A DNA stretch of 64,000 nt from Planctomycetaceae bacterium (GCA_016793115.1 JAEUIN010000407.1:1-64000), one strand, 5' to 3'. Positions 13,287 to 23,299 are shown, numbered from the stretch's first letter. Translations and numbers: made by a program. The notes: generated from the sequence alone by a model not told the origin.

Positions 13287-13425
13287 CAAGCTGTCTTCGC
13301 CCCGGCATCAAGTGAATAGGATTAAGACGTGCGGCCGCGGTAGCGCTCGCACTTAGAATTTGCTCGGCGTTACGCAGCGGCTTATCATGCACGTCCCGCC
13401 ACGAAGGTCGTCGAGGAAGAGCATC

Positions 13426-14892
13426 ATGCCCGTTTCCAGTCTCTCGTCTGGATCGCATCTCCCAATCTCCTCTTATCCCCTTATCTCTTTTCTGTGCGTC
13501 TGCCTTTCGGCGGCAAGTTTGCAGGCCGACGATTGGCCGCAATTTCGCGGACAAAACGCGTCGGGAGTGTCGACGGAAACCAATCCGCTGCCGACCGAGT
13601 TTTCATTTGAAGACAAAGTCGTCTGGTCGAAGAAGCTGGGGGACGGCATCGCCGGGCCGATCATCGTCGGCGATCGTTGCTACACGACGGCGATGAGCGG
13701 GGACGAGACGTTTAGCGTCATCGCCTACGACTCGGCGACCGGCGAAGAACTTTGGAAAAAGGATTTCGCGACCGGGAAGCTGCCGCGAATCACCCCGCCG
13801 AATAGCCATGCCTCGTCGACTCCCTGCGCCGATCGCGAACGGGTCTACGTTCACTTCAGCACGCTCGGCCTGCTCGCTCTCGACGCCGCCGACGGCAAGG
13901 AACTGTGGCGGTACAAGCTGCCGAAGCCGGCCTATCTCATGGACTGGGGCGCGGCGATGTCGCCGATCGTCTATCGCGACACGGTCTTTTTCTGCCAAGA
14001 CGACGACCTCGCGCCGACGCTGTTTGCGATCAACGCCGCGACCGGGGAACTGCGCTGGCAGGTGGCCCGCGCCGAAATGCTCGCCGGCTACGCCGTGCCC
14101 GTGATTGTCGAAGCCGAAGGGCGGGCCGACGTCGTCATCGCCGGCTCCGGCAAATTGAAGGGCTACGACATCGCGACCGGCCGCGAAATCTGGACCTGCA
14201 ACACGATGCCGCGCACGGTGATGACGTCGCCGGTCGTGCGCGACGGCGTCATTTATATCTCCGTGCAAAGCTACGGCGACGAGACCCGCACGCTCAAGTT
14301 TGCGTTGTTGGAGTGGCTCGACACGAATCAGAACGGTGAACTGACATCCGCCGAAGTGCCGAAGGAATTTCTGGAACGCTTCAAAGGCTCCGACAAAGAC
14401 GGCGACGGCGTGCTGCGCGAGGCCGAACTCGACACCGCGTTTCAATCGCCCGACAACATGGTCGGCGGCGGCACGACGATTCAAGCGGTACGCGGCGGCG
14501 GCACGGGCGACGTGACGAAGACGCACGTGCTGTGGAACGTAAGTAACAAAAGCCCGTCGAATTTGTCGTCGCCCGTCGTGGTCGGCGATCAGCTGTTCGT
14601 CGTGAAGAAAGGGGGCATTTCAAGTTGCTTCGACACCGCGGCCGGCAAGACTTGCTGGGAACTGAAGCGGATTCGTTCGGCCGGCGATTTCTACGCGTCG
14701 CCGATCGCGGGCGACGGCAAGATCTACGTCACCGGCGAGAACGGCTTCATTACCGTGCTGAAGGCCGGCCCGGAACTCGACATCTTGGCCCGCAACGACA
14801 TGGGCGACTCGATCATCGCGACCCCGGCGATCGCCGGCGGACGCATCTACGTGCGCACGAAGAACTCGCTGATTTGCGTCGGCGACAAATAG
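13426..14892 (+). CDS. Secreted PQQ-like beta-propeller protein with embedded EF-hand pair
   Basis: Exported protein of 488 residues. The ATG at 13426 gives a signal peptide (PLISFLCVCLSAASLQA), followed by DDWPQFRGQNASGVS, the usual start of planctomycete outrami-type propellers. Repeated blade motifs such as LWKKDFATG, LDAADGKELWRYKL, INAATGELRW and YDIATGREIW identify the PQQ/BamB-like fold. Between blades, around residues 300-335, lie DTNQNGELTSAE and DKDGDGVLREAE, two loops with the spacing of EF-hand calcium sites. No quinoprotein dehydrogenase catalytic domain is present, so a binding or scaffold role is more likely than an enzyme. The frame is open from 13360, but the later start suits the leader. 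Confidence 0.85.
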   Translation: MPVSSLSSGSHLPISSYPLISFLCVCLSAASLQADDWPQFRGQNASGVSTETNPLPTEFSFEDKVVWSKKLGDGIAGPIIVGDRCYTTAMSGDETFSVIAYDSATGEELWKKDFATGKLPRITPPNSHASSTPCADRERVYVHFSTLGLLALDAADGKELWRYKLPKPAYLMDWGAAMSPIVYRDTVFFCQDDDLAPTLFAINAATGELRWQVARAEMLAGYAVPVIVEAEGRADVVIAGSGKLKGYDIATGREIWTCNTMPRTVMTSPVVRDGVIYISVQSYGDETRTLKFALLEWLDTNQNGELTSAEVPKEFLERFKGSDKDGDGVLREAELDTAFQSPDNMVGGGTTIQAVRGGGTGDVTKTHVLWNVSNKSPSNLSSPVVVGDQLFVVKKGGISSCFDTAAGKTCWELKRIRSAGDFYASPIAGDGKIYVTGENGFITVLKAGPELDILARNDMGDSIIATPAIAGGRIYVRTKNSLICVGDK

Positions 14893-14910
14893 CCTCCGGT
14901 TGGATCATCT

Positions 14911-16449
14911 ATGACTTACGTATTTCAGAGCCGGGAGCGACGGCGACCGGTTCGACTTTGGTTCGCCCGATGTCGCTCTCTCATAGTCGCGGCTCTGGCG
15001 CTGTTCGCCGCCGCGGCACCATCTGCCGCGCACGCCGGCGGGCCGTCGATCGACGTCGTCGTCGGCGCGCAAGCCGCACCTGTCGAGAAGTATGCGGCGG
15101 AGGAGTTGTCGGCGATTTTAAAGAAGTTGTTCGACGCCGAAGTTCGCATCGGCGACAAACTTCCGACTTCCGCCGACAACGTCATGCTGCTCGGCACGCA
15201 AGCCTCGCTGCCGGAAACGGGTCGCCTGCAAAACGCCTGGCCGGCGAGCGAGCGAGCGCACACGATTTTGAGTTGGAAGCTCGACGATCGGCCGGTGTTG
15301 GTGCTGTGCGGCGGAAGCCCGCGCGCCGTGTTGTGGGCCGTGTACGACTACGCTTATCGGCAAGGCATGCGCTCGTTCTTGTTCGACGATCTCTACCCGA
15401 CGTCGCCCCCGAAATTCACCACGGCCGGATTCGACGTGAAGACCGAGGCGGCGACCGATCTGCGTTCCTGGCGACCGACGTTCGTTTCCGCGATCGACGA
15501 GGCGGCTTGGGGTCGCGACGACCTGTTGAAGCTGGTGCGGCAGGCGACGAAGCTGCGTGTGTCGCTCTTGGATCTTTCGGCCTTAAACACCGGAGCGACG
15601 ACGACCACGCCCGTGTTGCCGATCTCGGTGAGCGGCGACGTCATGGGGCGGGCCGCGTTTAAGGGAGCGAAGGAGTTTGGAAATCCCGACTATGCCGCGG
15701 CGAACAGCCCGGCCGAAGTCACGGCGGCGGCGAAGAAGACTTGGGACGAAGTCCGGACCGAATGCGAGCGTCTGGGGTGGGAAGTCGTCGGCGCGCCGAC
15801 GGCCGGCGTGAAGCTTTCGCAGATTTCGGTGTTGCCTAATGCGCATGCTGAGTTCTTGTTTCTTGTGCCGAGCGAGGCGAAGGCCCCGAACACGACGATC
15901 CCCGAAGCGGTTTATGCGGAGATGCTGACGCCCGTCTGCGGCGAAGAGGTGCATACGCGCGTGATGAAGGCGTTCGAGTTCGATGCCCAAGCCGCGGCCG
16001 CGGTGATCAAATACGATGCGGTGCTCGGCGCTCCGGGGCCGCTGATGCTCATGCGGCACTTCGAGAGCAACGAGCCGCCGCCGGCGTGGTGGGCCGACGT
16101 GCGAAAGAACTACCTCGACGCGATGAACGAAATGTATCGCGCCAACACGCGGGCCCGCGAAGGGGGCCGTGCGTTTACGCTCTACTATGCGCGCCGCTTC
16201 GAGTTCGGCTTCGAATATCTAAACGCCGTCGAGGCGATTCGCAACGCCGGGATCGCGAAGCGCAAGGGAGATGCCGAGGCGCAGATCGCCGAACTTGAGA
16301 AGGCGATCGACGCCGTGACGAACGCTTGCAATGCGATGGCCGCGGTCGCCCGCAACCAAAGCGACCGGGGCGTGATCGCGGTGATGAACGAATACGGCTA
16401 CCGGCCGCTATTAAAGATGCTCGACGAAGCCGACGCGGCGGCGAACTAA
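14911..16449 (+). CDS. Secreted glycosidase-like protein (alpha-glucuronidase N-domain type)
   Basis: A 512-residue protein with a signal peptide (SLIVAALALFAAAAPSAAHA, ending near residue 43). The mature start, DVVVGAQAAPVEKYAAEELSAILKK, then VMLLGTQ and PRAVLWAVYDYAY, matches the alpha/beta N-domain found in alpha-glucuronidases, GH20 enzymes and DUF4838 proteins. The remainder is helical and shows no glycosidase catalytic pair that I recognise. The gene follows the propeller protein by 18 bases and precedes an aldolase by 19, so it is probably part of one operon. Activity is unassigned; a role in uronic acid or glycan handling is an inference from the neighbour. Confidence 0.65.
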   Translation: MTYVFQSRERRRPVRLWFARCRSLIVAALALFAAAAPSAAHAGGPSIDVVVGAQAAPVEKYAAEELSAILKKLFDAEVRIGDKLPTSADNVMLLGTQASLPETGRLQNAWPASERAHTILSWKLDDRPVLVLCGGSPRAVLWAVYDYAYRQGMRSFLFDDLYPTSPPKFTTAGFDVKTEAATDLRSWRPTFVSAIDEAAWGRDDLLKLVRQATKLRVSLLDLSALNTGATTTTPVLPISVSGDVMGRAAFKGAKEFGNPDYAAANSPAEVTAAAKKTWDEVRTECERLGWEVVGAPTAGVKLSQISVLPNAHAEFLFLVPSEAKAPNTTIPEAVYAEMLTPVCGEEVHTRVMKAFEFDAQAAAAVIKYDAVLGAPGPLMLMRHFESNEPPPAWWADVRKNYLDAMNEMYRANTRAREGGRAFTLYYARRFEFGFEYLNAVEAIRNAGIAKRKGDAEAQIAELEKAIDAVTNACNAMAAVARNQSDRGVIAVMNEYGYRPLLKMLDEADAAAN

Positions 16450-16468
16450 TACGAAGAACGGATTGTTT

Positions 16469-17263
16469 ATGCAGCCGGCGAAGGTTTTGGCGGAGAAGGT
16501 GCGGCGCGGGGAGATCGTGACCGGGGTTTTGGCGACGGACCACGTCTGGACGGACCTCGTCGAGATTTGCCAGCGCTCCGGGCTCGACTACTTGATCGTC
16601 GACATGGAGCACGGCCCGCACGGTCCGGAACTGGTCGCTGAAGTCTGCGCGACGGGGCGGCGTCTCGGCTTCCCGGTGCTAATACGTCCGCGGGCGAACG
16701 ACTACGCAAATCTCCGGCTCGCGATCGATCTGGGCTGTTGCGGATTCCTGTTGGCAAGCGTCGAGTCGGCGGCGGACCTCGACGTCGTCGCCGAGGCGAT
16801 TCACTTGCCGCCGCGCGGACGTCGCCGGCCCGGCGGCGTGGGGAATCGCTGGGTGGAGAACTTTCGCTACCCGGCGTGGCGCGACGAAGTCGAAGAGCAC
16901 TTCTTGGTGCTGCCGCAGATCGAGACGAAACGCGGGCTCGAAGCGGCCGACGCGATCGCCGGCCACGACGTGACGACGATGCTGGCCGTCGGCCCGTACG
17001 ATCTGTCGGCCGAACTCGACGTGTGTGGCGTGATGGACGCGCCGGAACTCAAGACCGCGCTCGGGCGATTGCGCCGCGCGGCCGAGGCCGCGGGCAAGCC
17101 GATGTGGATGATCGGCGATGCGGCGTCGCTGGTCGCCGAAGGCTACACGTTTCTCTGTATCGGCGAACCCACCTGGATGCTCGCCGCGGCGATGAAGCAA
17201 CAGATCGCGGCGGCGAAAGGGGCGACTCCACCGACGAAACCGACGAACTACACGGGCACATGA
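16469..17263 (+). CDS. HpcH/HpaI family aldolase (2-dehydro-3-deoxyglucarate aldolase-like)
   Basis: Metal-dependent class II aldolase of 264 residues that should cleave a 2-keto-3-deoxy sugar acid or a related hydroxy-keto acid to pyruvate plus an aldehyde. Key segments are YLIVDMEHGPHG (metal/substrate His region), VLIRPRANDYANLRLAIDLGCCGFL, the conserved RWVENF and EEHFLVLPQIETKRGLE (metal Glu), and AVGPYDLSAELD (metal Asp). I chose the ATG at 16469 over a TTG two codons earlier. Downstream is a convergent gap before the DUF1501 gene. Confidence 0.87.
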   Translation: MQPAKVLAEKVRRGEIVTGVLATDHVWTDLVEICQRSGLDYLIVDMEHGPHGPELVAEVCATGRRLGFPVLIRPRANDYANLRLAIDLGCCGFLLASVESAADLDVVAEAIHLPPRGRRRPGGVGNRWVENFRYPAWRDEVEEHFLVLPQIETKRGLEAADAIAGHDVTTMLAVGPYDLSAELDVCGVMDAPELKTALGRLRRAAEAAGKPMWMIGDAASLVAEGYTFLCIGEPTWMLAAAMKQQIAAAKGATPPTKPTNYTGT

Positions 17264-17408
17264 CTTTCTTGCATCCGGAGAAGGGTGCTCAGGGGATAGG
17301 AGGAGAATGGGGGATGGGAGAATGGCGGAGGCGTTTAATAGCGACCTCTCTCGATTCCATCTCCTTTATCTCCTCTGCATCTCCCGATCTCCCTTTCCGG
17401 ATGCTGTG

Positions 17409-18857
17409 CTAGAACAACTCCAGCAGCGGTTCGCCTTCGGCGAGGAGATTGAACACGCGACCGTCGGGGTCGCGGCCTTCGAGGTCTTCCACGCCCATCG
17501 CGTGGTACACCGTCTTGGCGATGTGCGCCGGCGTGATCGGCTTCTCGGCGGGGAATTCGGCCCGCTTGTCGGTCGTGCCGTAGGCTTGGCCGCCTTGGAT
17601 GCCGCCGCCGGCCAGCACGATGCTCTGGCAATGCGTCCAGTGATCGCGGCCTGCGCCATTGACGCCGCCGGAGCGACGATCGCCGATCTTCGGCGTGCGG
17701 CCCATTTCGCTCGTGACTACGCACAAGGTTTCGTCGAGCAGCCCGCGCTCGTCGAGGTCGCCGATCAGAGCGGAGAAGGAACGATCGAACTCCGGCAGTA
17801 GATCGTCTTTGAGGCAGTTGAAGTTGTTGCCGTGGGTGTCCCAACTGCCGGCGCTCTTGCACTTGTTCGCCGTCTTCTCGTTGACCATCCAAAATACGGT
17901 GACGAACGGAACGCCCGCCTCGACCAAACGGCGCGCCGCCAACAGGCTCATGCCGTTGCAGGTTTCGCCGTAGCGCTCGCGCAGCTCTTTCGGCTCGCGC
18001 GCGACGTCGAAGGCCGAGGCCGCCGCGGAACCGCCGAGGAGCGACAAGGCCCGCTGCTGATGCTGCGACCAGAGTCGGCCGTCGGCCACGGTTTCGAATT
18101 CGCGGCGGGCCGCATCGAGCTTGCCGAGCAAATGTTGCCGCGAAGTGAGTCGCTGCGAATCGACGTCGCCGGCCAAGACCAAGGCCGGCGCTTCGAACTT
18201 GAGCGGTTTCTCGTTGCTGCCGTACACGTAGAGCGGATCGTGTTCCACGCCGAGCCGGGCCGCGAATTGGCCGGGGCGAGTGTAAGGGGCGCGGCTCGGC
18301 ATGTAAGGAAGCGTGATCGCGTTGGGCAATCCGCCGCCGGCCGGCCGCCGCGACGCCACGACCGAGCCCATGTACGGCCAGTCGTTCGGCATCGGCGTCC
18401 GATTGTTGCCGAGCGAAAGAAACGACGGATCGGCCGCATGGCCGGTCAGGTTGTAATAGTAGCCGGCGTGGTGATCGTTGGTGTTCACCGTGCCGCGGAG
18501 CGAGCGGACGATCGCCAAGTGCTTGCCTTGCTTCGCGGTCAGCGGCAAGTGTTCGCCGATCGTCAGGCCGGGCGCCGAAGTGGCGATCGGGTTGAACGGG
18601 CCGCGGTATTCCAGCGGGGCCTCGGGCTTGAGGTCCCACATGTCGATATGCGATGAGCCGCCGCAGAGGAAGAACAAGATCGTGCTCTTCGCCCTACGTT
18701 TGGCTTGTGGCGACGACGCACCCTCGGTCGTCGAGCCGCGCGCCAAACGCGGCGCGCCGAATTGCAGTCCGGCGAAACCTGCGGTTGAAGCGACGAGAAA
18801 CGCGCGGCGGCCGACGGGACCGGGGCAAGGGCCGAGAACGTGGGAGCGTTTCGTCAT
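17409..18857 (-). CDS. DUF1501 family exported protein with Tat-like leader
   Basis: A 482-residue protein of the alkaline-phosphatase-like DUF1501 family that is very common in planctomycetes. The ATG at 18857 gives MTKRSHVLG, then GRRAFLVASTAGFAGLQF, a twin-arginine-like signal. The mature part has KSTILFFLCGGSSHIDMWDLKPEAP, NDHHAGYYYNLTGHA, WDTHGNNFNCLKDDLLPEFD, VVTSEMGRTPKIGDRRSGG and GRDHW, all hallmarks of the family. DUF1501 genes usually sit next to DUF1549/DUF1553 cytochrome-like partners, but none is adjacent here. The function is not established; sulfatase-like chemistry has been suggested from the fold. It is divergent from the PhoD-like gene. Confidence 0.9.
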   Translation of the reverse strand: MTKRSHVLGPCPGPVGRRAFLVASTAGFAGLQFGAPRLARGSTTEGASSPQAKRRAKSTILFFLCGGSSHIDMWDLKPEAPLEYRGPFNPIATSAPGLTIGEHLPLTAKQGKHLAIVRSLRGTVNTNDHHAGYYYNLTGHAADPSFLSLGNNRTPMPNDWPYMGSVVASRRPAGGGLPNAITLPYMPSRAPYTRPGQFAARLGVEHDPLYVYGSNEKPLKFEAPALVLAGDVDSQRLTSRQHLLGKLDAARREFETVADGRLWSQHQQRALSLLGGSAAASAFDVAREPKELRERYGETCNGMSLLAARRLVEAGVPFVTVFWMVNEKTANKCKSAGSWDTHGNNFNCLKDDLLPEFDRSFSALIGDLDERGLLDETLCVVTSEMGRTPKIGDRRSGGVNGAGRDHWTHCQSIVLAGGGIQGGQAYGTTDKRAEFPAEKPITPAHIAKTVYHAMGVEDLEGRDPDGRVFNLLAEGEPLLELF

Positions 18858-19055
18858 GGCGTGAAGTCTCGCGCGGCGGCTTGAAGGCGAGGACGGGCGA
18901 TTGTGGCGGGCGGAAAGCAAGCGGAGGGAGGGCCTCTATCTTAATCGGCTCTAAAATCGTGCGGCAAGAGAAATGGTGGGTTAGACTGACGCGCCTTCGC
19001 TACGGTCGGGGAAGCCGCGAGTCGCCATTTCATCAAATTGTCGGGGTCGTATCGC

Positions 19056-20516
19056 ATGAACGCCCATGGAATCGCGCGAGTATCGTTCGTTTGCCTCGCT
19101 TGGCTGTGCGCCGCGGCCGGTCCGGTCGGTCTCGCGGCGCAAGATCTCCTAGACCATTCGCAAGGCGAACTGGTCGGTGAAGTCACGACGACGACGGCGC
19201 TCCTGCAGTCGCGCCTGACCGCGGTGCGGGGTCCGCTGCTCGATTCGACGGGCGACGTACCCGGACGCGAAGGGGTGGCTTGTTTTGAATATGGGACGAC
19301 GGCCGACCTGAAAGAGGCGCGGCGTACCGAGTGGCTTGAAGCGAGGGCCGATCGCGATTTCATCGTGCGCGCGCCACTTGCCGATCTCCGGCCGGCGACG
19401 CGCTACTACTACCGGCTCGTGTTCGGCGTCGAGCGCGAATTCACGGAGCCGGGCCCGACCCGCTCGTTCAAGACGTTACCGGCCGCCGACTCGACGGCCG
19501 AGCTTTCCTTTTGCATGGGGAGCTGCATGAACTACGCGCCGTTCATGTACGGCAAGAAAGGAGACGGCGTGGGCGCGGCCCCGGAGGAAGATCGCCGGCT
19601 TGGCTTTCCGGCGTTCGCGGCGATGAAGAAGCTTGCGCCCGACTTCTTCATCGGCACGGGCGACATCGTCTATTACGACAACCCCGCGAAGGGGGCCGCG
19701 GTGGACTTGCCGGAATTACGCAAGAAGTGGCATCAGCAGTTTCGGCTCCCGCGGCTCGTGGAGTTCTTTGCGCAGACGCCGGCCTATTGGTCGAAAGACG
19801 ATCACGATTTTCGCTTCAACGACGCCGACTTAGGCGGCGGTAAGAAACCGACGCCGCAAACCGGGATCGAACTGTTTCGCGAACAGCTGCCGATCTTTCC
19901 CGCCGGCGACGTGACGACGCCGACCTATCGGACGCGCCGCGTTCATAAGCACCTGCAACTTTGGTTCACCGAGGGGCGCGATTACCGCTCCCCGAACGCG
20001 ATGCCCGACGGGCCGCAAAAGTCGTTGTGGGGACCGGAGCAAAAAGCTTGGCTGATGAAGACGCTCGCCGAGAGCGACGCAACTTGGAAGGTAATCATCT
20101 CGCCGACGCCGATGGTCGGTCCGGATCGCAATTCGAAGAAGGACAACCACGCCAATCTGAACGGCTTTCGCTACGAAGCCGATGAGTTCTTCGCGTGGTT
20201 GCGAGCCAACGGCTTGGAGCGCAACACGATGACGTTGTGCGGCGACCGGCACTGGCAGTTCCACAGCATTCATCCGAGCGGCTTCGAGGAATTCGCTTGC
20301 GGCGCGCTCAACGATGAGAACGCGATTTCCGGCGTAAAGCCGGGGACGCCGACGAGCACCGATCCGGAAGGAATGATCAAGCAGCCGTTCTTGTACTCAA
20401 AACCGAGCGGCGGTTTTTTGCGCGTTATCGTCGCGGAAGAAGAGGCGCGGAAGCCGCGATTGGCGATCGAGTTTTACAACGACGAAGGGGAGCGGCTGTA
20501 CGGCGTGGTCAAATAG
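19056..20516 (+). CDS. PhoD-like phosphodiesterase/alkaline phosphatase
   Basis: Secreted metallophosphatase of 486 residues. The ATG at 19056 starts a signal peptide (VSFVCLAWLCAAAGPVGLAAQ). A fibronectin-like N-domain (about 30-140, ending LRPATRYYYRLVFG) precedes the PhoD_C-type catalytic domain. Metal and active-site segments are SFCMGSCMNY, FFIGTGDIVYYDNP, YWSKDDHDFRFND, VIISPTPMVGPDRN and TLCGDRHWQFHS. It should release phosphate from phosphodiesters or monoesters outside the cytoplasm. A TTG start at 19038 is possible but would place extra residues before the leader. It is monocistronic and convergent with the kinase gene. Confidence 0.88.
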   Translation: MNAHGIARVSFVCLAWLCAAAGPVGLAAQDLLDHSQGELVGEVTTTTALLQSRLTAVRGPLLDSTGDVPGREGVACFEYGTTADLKEARRTEWLEARADRDFIVRAPLADLRPATRYYYRLVFGVEREFTEPGPTRSFKTLPAADSTAELSFCMGSCMNYAPFMYGKKGDGVGAAPEEDRRLGFPAFAAMKKLAPDFFIGTGDIVYYDNPAKGAAVDLPELRKKWHQQFRLPRLVEFFAQTPAYWSKDDHDFRFNDADLGGGKKPTPQTGIELFREQLPIFPAGDVTTPTYRTRRVHKHLQLWFTEGRDYRSPNAMPDGPQKSLWGPEQKAWLMKTLAESDATWKVIISPTPMVGPDRNSKKDNHANLNGFRYEADEFFAWLRANGLERNTMTLCGDRHWQFHSIHPSGFEEFACGALNDENAISGVKPGTPTSTDPEGMIKQPFLYSKPSGGFLRVIVAEEEARKPRLAIEFYNDEGERLYGVVK

Positions 20517-20545
20517 GCGGCCTCGACGTCGAAGACGCCGCCCGC

Positions 20546-23299
20546 TTAGAACGGCGGCGGGCCGCGCTCGCCGCCCGGCGGCGGTCGTTGCAAGTGTTCG
20601 AGCATTCCTTCGAGACGTTGCGTCAGCTCCACGGCCGGCGGCGGAGGAGAAGCCGAGTTCACGAACTTGCGCAACGTCGCGATCGCCGCTTTCGCTTCCG
20701 TTTCCGCCATGCGGCCGCGATGGGTTTCGGCGAGATATTCCGCCAAGCCTTGACGCATTCGCGCGCCCCAGAAGGCGAACACGAAGACTTCGGGGGCTTG
20801 CTTCGTGAGCCTGTCGCAAAGTTCAATGCCGCGGCGATACGTGGCTTCGGTCTGGGGATCGCGGGCAAATCGCTGCATCGTCGCCAGTCGGTTCAAAATG
20901 TGCGTCTGCTCGCCCAAGTAGAGGGCCGTTTGCGGGTACTCGGTCGTTAGACGTTCGGAAATCGTGAGCGCCTCCTGCAATCGCTTGAGCGCCGCGTCGC
21001 GCTGGGCCGCGGGGATGCCGCGGGGGTGGAAATCCGAAAGCGCGGCGCTGAGTTCGAAGGCGTAGTCGGGCACCGTCGGGAACTCGGCGCACAGTTCGCG
21101 CAAGAGTTTGGCCGCCGCTTGGAAGTCGGGCGACTCCATATCGACCGCAGTCGGCGTTTGCGGTTTGGCACGCTCGCGACGGCAAAGCGCCAGCAGCAGA
21201 CGGGTACGGCGATCGCTCGGTTGTTCGACGTGAAGCTTCGTGAGCTCTGCGAAAGCGGCGTCGAGGTGCGCGCGCCGCACCTTGGCGGCGGCCGCTTCCG
21301 CGGGCGTCGGCTCGGCCGGCGACTCGTCCTCGGGTCGCGGATGCGGCGGCCGTCCGAAGGGCGGTTCGAGCCCAAGGTCTTCCGGACGGAAACCGTCGAA
21401 CGGCGGCGGTCCGCCGAAGTCGCCGAGAGGTCGCGGATGCGGCGGGCGGCCGTCCGGAGGGCCGTCGCCGTGCGGACGTTCTTGCGGTCGCCGATCTTCG
21501 TAGGCCAGGGAAAGATCGGCCCGCGCCAGTTCGCGCCGCGCCGCAAACGACGGCTTTTTCAAATCGCTCAGGCGGTCGAGGGCCTTGCCGTACGAGGCGC
21601 GGGCTTCGTCGTAGCGATCTTCGATCCGTTCCAGATCGCCGACGTCGCAATCGATCGCCGCGGTCGCGGTGACGAGCGCGTCGTCGTTCGGAGCTTCGTC
21701 GGCAAGCTGAGCTAACAGCGACGCCGAGCGATGCCACGCGGCGCGGGCCTCGTCGAAGCGGCCGAGCTTGGCTTCGATGAGTCCGATGCGGTGCATGGCC
21801 GAGGCCGCCTGGCGGCGAATCTGCGGATCGTCGCCTCGTTCGGCGGCCAGCTTCAGATAGAACGGCAACAACTCTTCGAGCGCCGCGGCGATTTGCGGCG
21901 AGACGTTGGGCACGCTCCGCGAGAGTGCGCCCGCGGAGAGTTCGGCGGTGGTGTCGCCGCCGGAGTTGCTCGCGGAAAACGCCCCGGTCGGTGCGAAGCG
22001 ATCGAAGACGACGTCGAGCGCGGCCAGCGCCGTGGCCGAGGTCGATTCGGCGGAACGGCGCGAATCGCGTTCGCGGACGAGCGAGTCCGCCAAATCTTCG
22101 TTCAATTTCGCCGCGCGATAGTAGGCGACGAGCGACACTACGGTGAGCAACACGAGGGCCGCCGCCGCCGTCGCCAAAGCCGCCGCGGAAAGTCGGTTCC
22201 GCTTGCACCACCGCCAGACGCGCTCGGCATTCCCGACCTTGCGCGCGCGGATCGGCACGCCGTTGAGAAACCGATCGAGGTCGCTTGCCAACTCGCCGGC
22301 CGTCGCGTAGCGATCCTTCGGTTCGCGAGCCGTGGCCTTGGCGACGATCGTCTCGAAGTCGCGCGGCACGTCGGCCGCGACCGTGCGCAAGCGCGGCGGA
22401 TCGTCGTTCGTGATCTTCTTCATCAACTCGGCGTTCGAGCGCGCGTCGAACGGCGACCGCCCGCTCACGGCTTCGAACAGCGCGACGCCGAGGCTGTAGA
22501 CGTCGCCGCGGGCGTCGGACACGCCGTGGAAGCGCTCCGGCGGCATGTAGCGCAGCGTCCCGGTCACGTGCGTCGTGGCGGTCGCATCGGCTTCGAGCAC
22601 TTGTGCGAGGCCGAAATCGGTGAGCCAAACATGATCGTGGCGATCAATGAGAATGTTGGCCGGCTTGACGTCGCGATGCAGAGTGCCTTGTTCGTGGGCG
22701 TATTGCAGGGCCGCGGCCGCGAACTTGCCGACTCGCGCCGCCTCGCTCGCCGAGGGACGGCGCTCGGCGTGCAACAGGCGGCGATCCCAACCGTCGCCGT
22801 CGATCAGTTGCATCACGTAGTAGTGCAATCCGTCGTCGTGGCCGACGCCGAAGACCGGCACGATGTTCGTGTGATGCAAGCCGGCGGCGATCTTTGCTTC
22901 TTGCTCAAAACGGGCGATGCGCCGTTCGTCGAGCAGCGTTTGTTTGGGAAGCACCTTAAGTGCGACGCCGCGCCCGAGCGATTCTTGGACCGCCTCATAG
23001 ACGATGCCCATGCCGCCGCGGCCGATCTCGCGCACGATACGGTAGTCGCCGAGCACGGCGGGCACTTCGCCGAGCCGGAAGCCGGTCGAGCCGAAGGGAT
23101 CGGAAGCCGATTTCGTTTGCTCGACGGCGACGATCGTCGGCAAGACTTCGTTGAGAACTTCGGCGAGTTGCGGAAACCGAGCCGCGTATTCGGCCGGCGT
23201 CGGCTGCTCGCCCGATCGCCAACGCCGAGTGAACTCCTCGACCGCGGCCTCGAAGAGGTCGTCGTCGTAGGCGGCGAGTGAATCGGCGGGGCTGCTCAC
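20546..23299 (-). CDS. Transmembrane Ser/Thr protein kinase with extracytoplasmic TPR-like region
   Basis: A 917-residue Hanks-type kinase. The N-terminal 80 residues resemble the regulatory lead-in seen before planctomycete kinases (FTRRWRSGEQPTPAEYAARF). The kinase domain (about 85-345) has GRGGMGIVYEA, the VALKVL lysine, LHRDVKPANILI, TDFGLAQ and GTLRYMPPE. A basic stretch and one membrane helix follow (LSAAALATAAAALVLLTVV). The C-terminal 500 residues are helical repeats interrupted by a Pro/His/Gly-rich linker (PPHPRP repeats at about 21340-21470), and the tail is PPPGGERGPPPF. It starts with GTG one base after the sigma-factor stop, so the two are translationally coupled. Confidence 0.92.
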   Translation of the reverse strand: MSSPADSLAAYDDDLFEAAVEEFTRRWRSGEQPTPAEYAARFPQLAEVLNEVLPTIVAVEQTKSASDPFGSTGFRLGEVPAVLGDYRIVREIGRGGMGIVYEAVQESLGRGVALKVLPKQTLLDERRIARFEQEAKIAAGLHHTNIVPVFGVGHDDGLHYYVMQLIDGDGWDRRLLHAERRPSASEAARVGKFAAAALQYAHEQGTLHRDVKPANILIDRHDHVWLTDFGLAQVLEADATATTHVTGTLRYMPPERFHGVSDARGDVYSLGVALFEAVSGRSPFDARSNAELMKKITNDDPPRLRTVAADVPRDFETIVAKATAREPKDRYATAGELASDLDRFLNGVPIRARKVGNAERVWRWCKRNRLSAAALATAAAALVLLTVVSLVAYYRAAKLNEDLADSLVRERDSRRSAESTSATALAALDVVFDRFAPTGAFSASNSGGDTTAELSAGALSRSVPNVSPQIAAALEELLPFYLKLAAERGDDPQIRRQAASAMHRIGLIEAKLGRFDEARAAWHRSASLLAQLADEAPNDDALVTATAAIDCDVGDLERIEDRYDEARASYGKALDRLSDLKKPSFAARRELARADLSLAYEDRRPQERPHGDGPPDGRPPHPRPLGDFGGPPPFDGFRPEDLGLEPPFGRPPHPRPEDESPAEPTPAEAAAAKVRRAHLDAAFAELTKLHVEQPSDRRTRLLLALCRRERAKPQTPTAVDMESPDFQAAAKLLRELCAEFPTVPDYAFELSAALSDFHPRGIPAAQRDAALKRLQEALTISERLTTEYPQTALYLGEQTHILNRLATMQRFARDPQTEATYRRGIELCDRLTKQAPEVFVFAFWGARMRQGLAEYLAETHRGRMAETEAKAAIATLRKFVNSASPPPPAVELTQRLEGMLEHLQRPPPGGERGPPPF

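Noticed and set aside
13426..14892. Quinoprotein alcohol dehydrogenase
   Set aside because: The propeller lacks the catalytic Asp/Cys-Cys disulfide and cytochrome domain of those enzymes; it is a simple secreted propeller.
21731..23281. 516-codon plus-strand ORF opposite the Ser/Thr kinase
   Set aside because: Antisense to the kinase domain, composition biased to Arg, Gly and Ala, no ribosome site.
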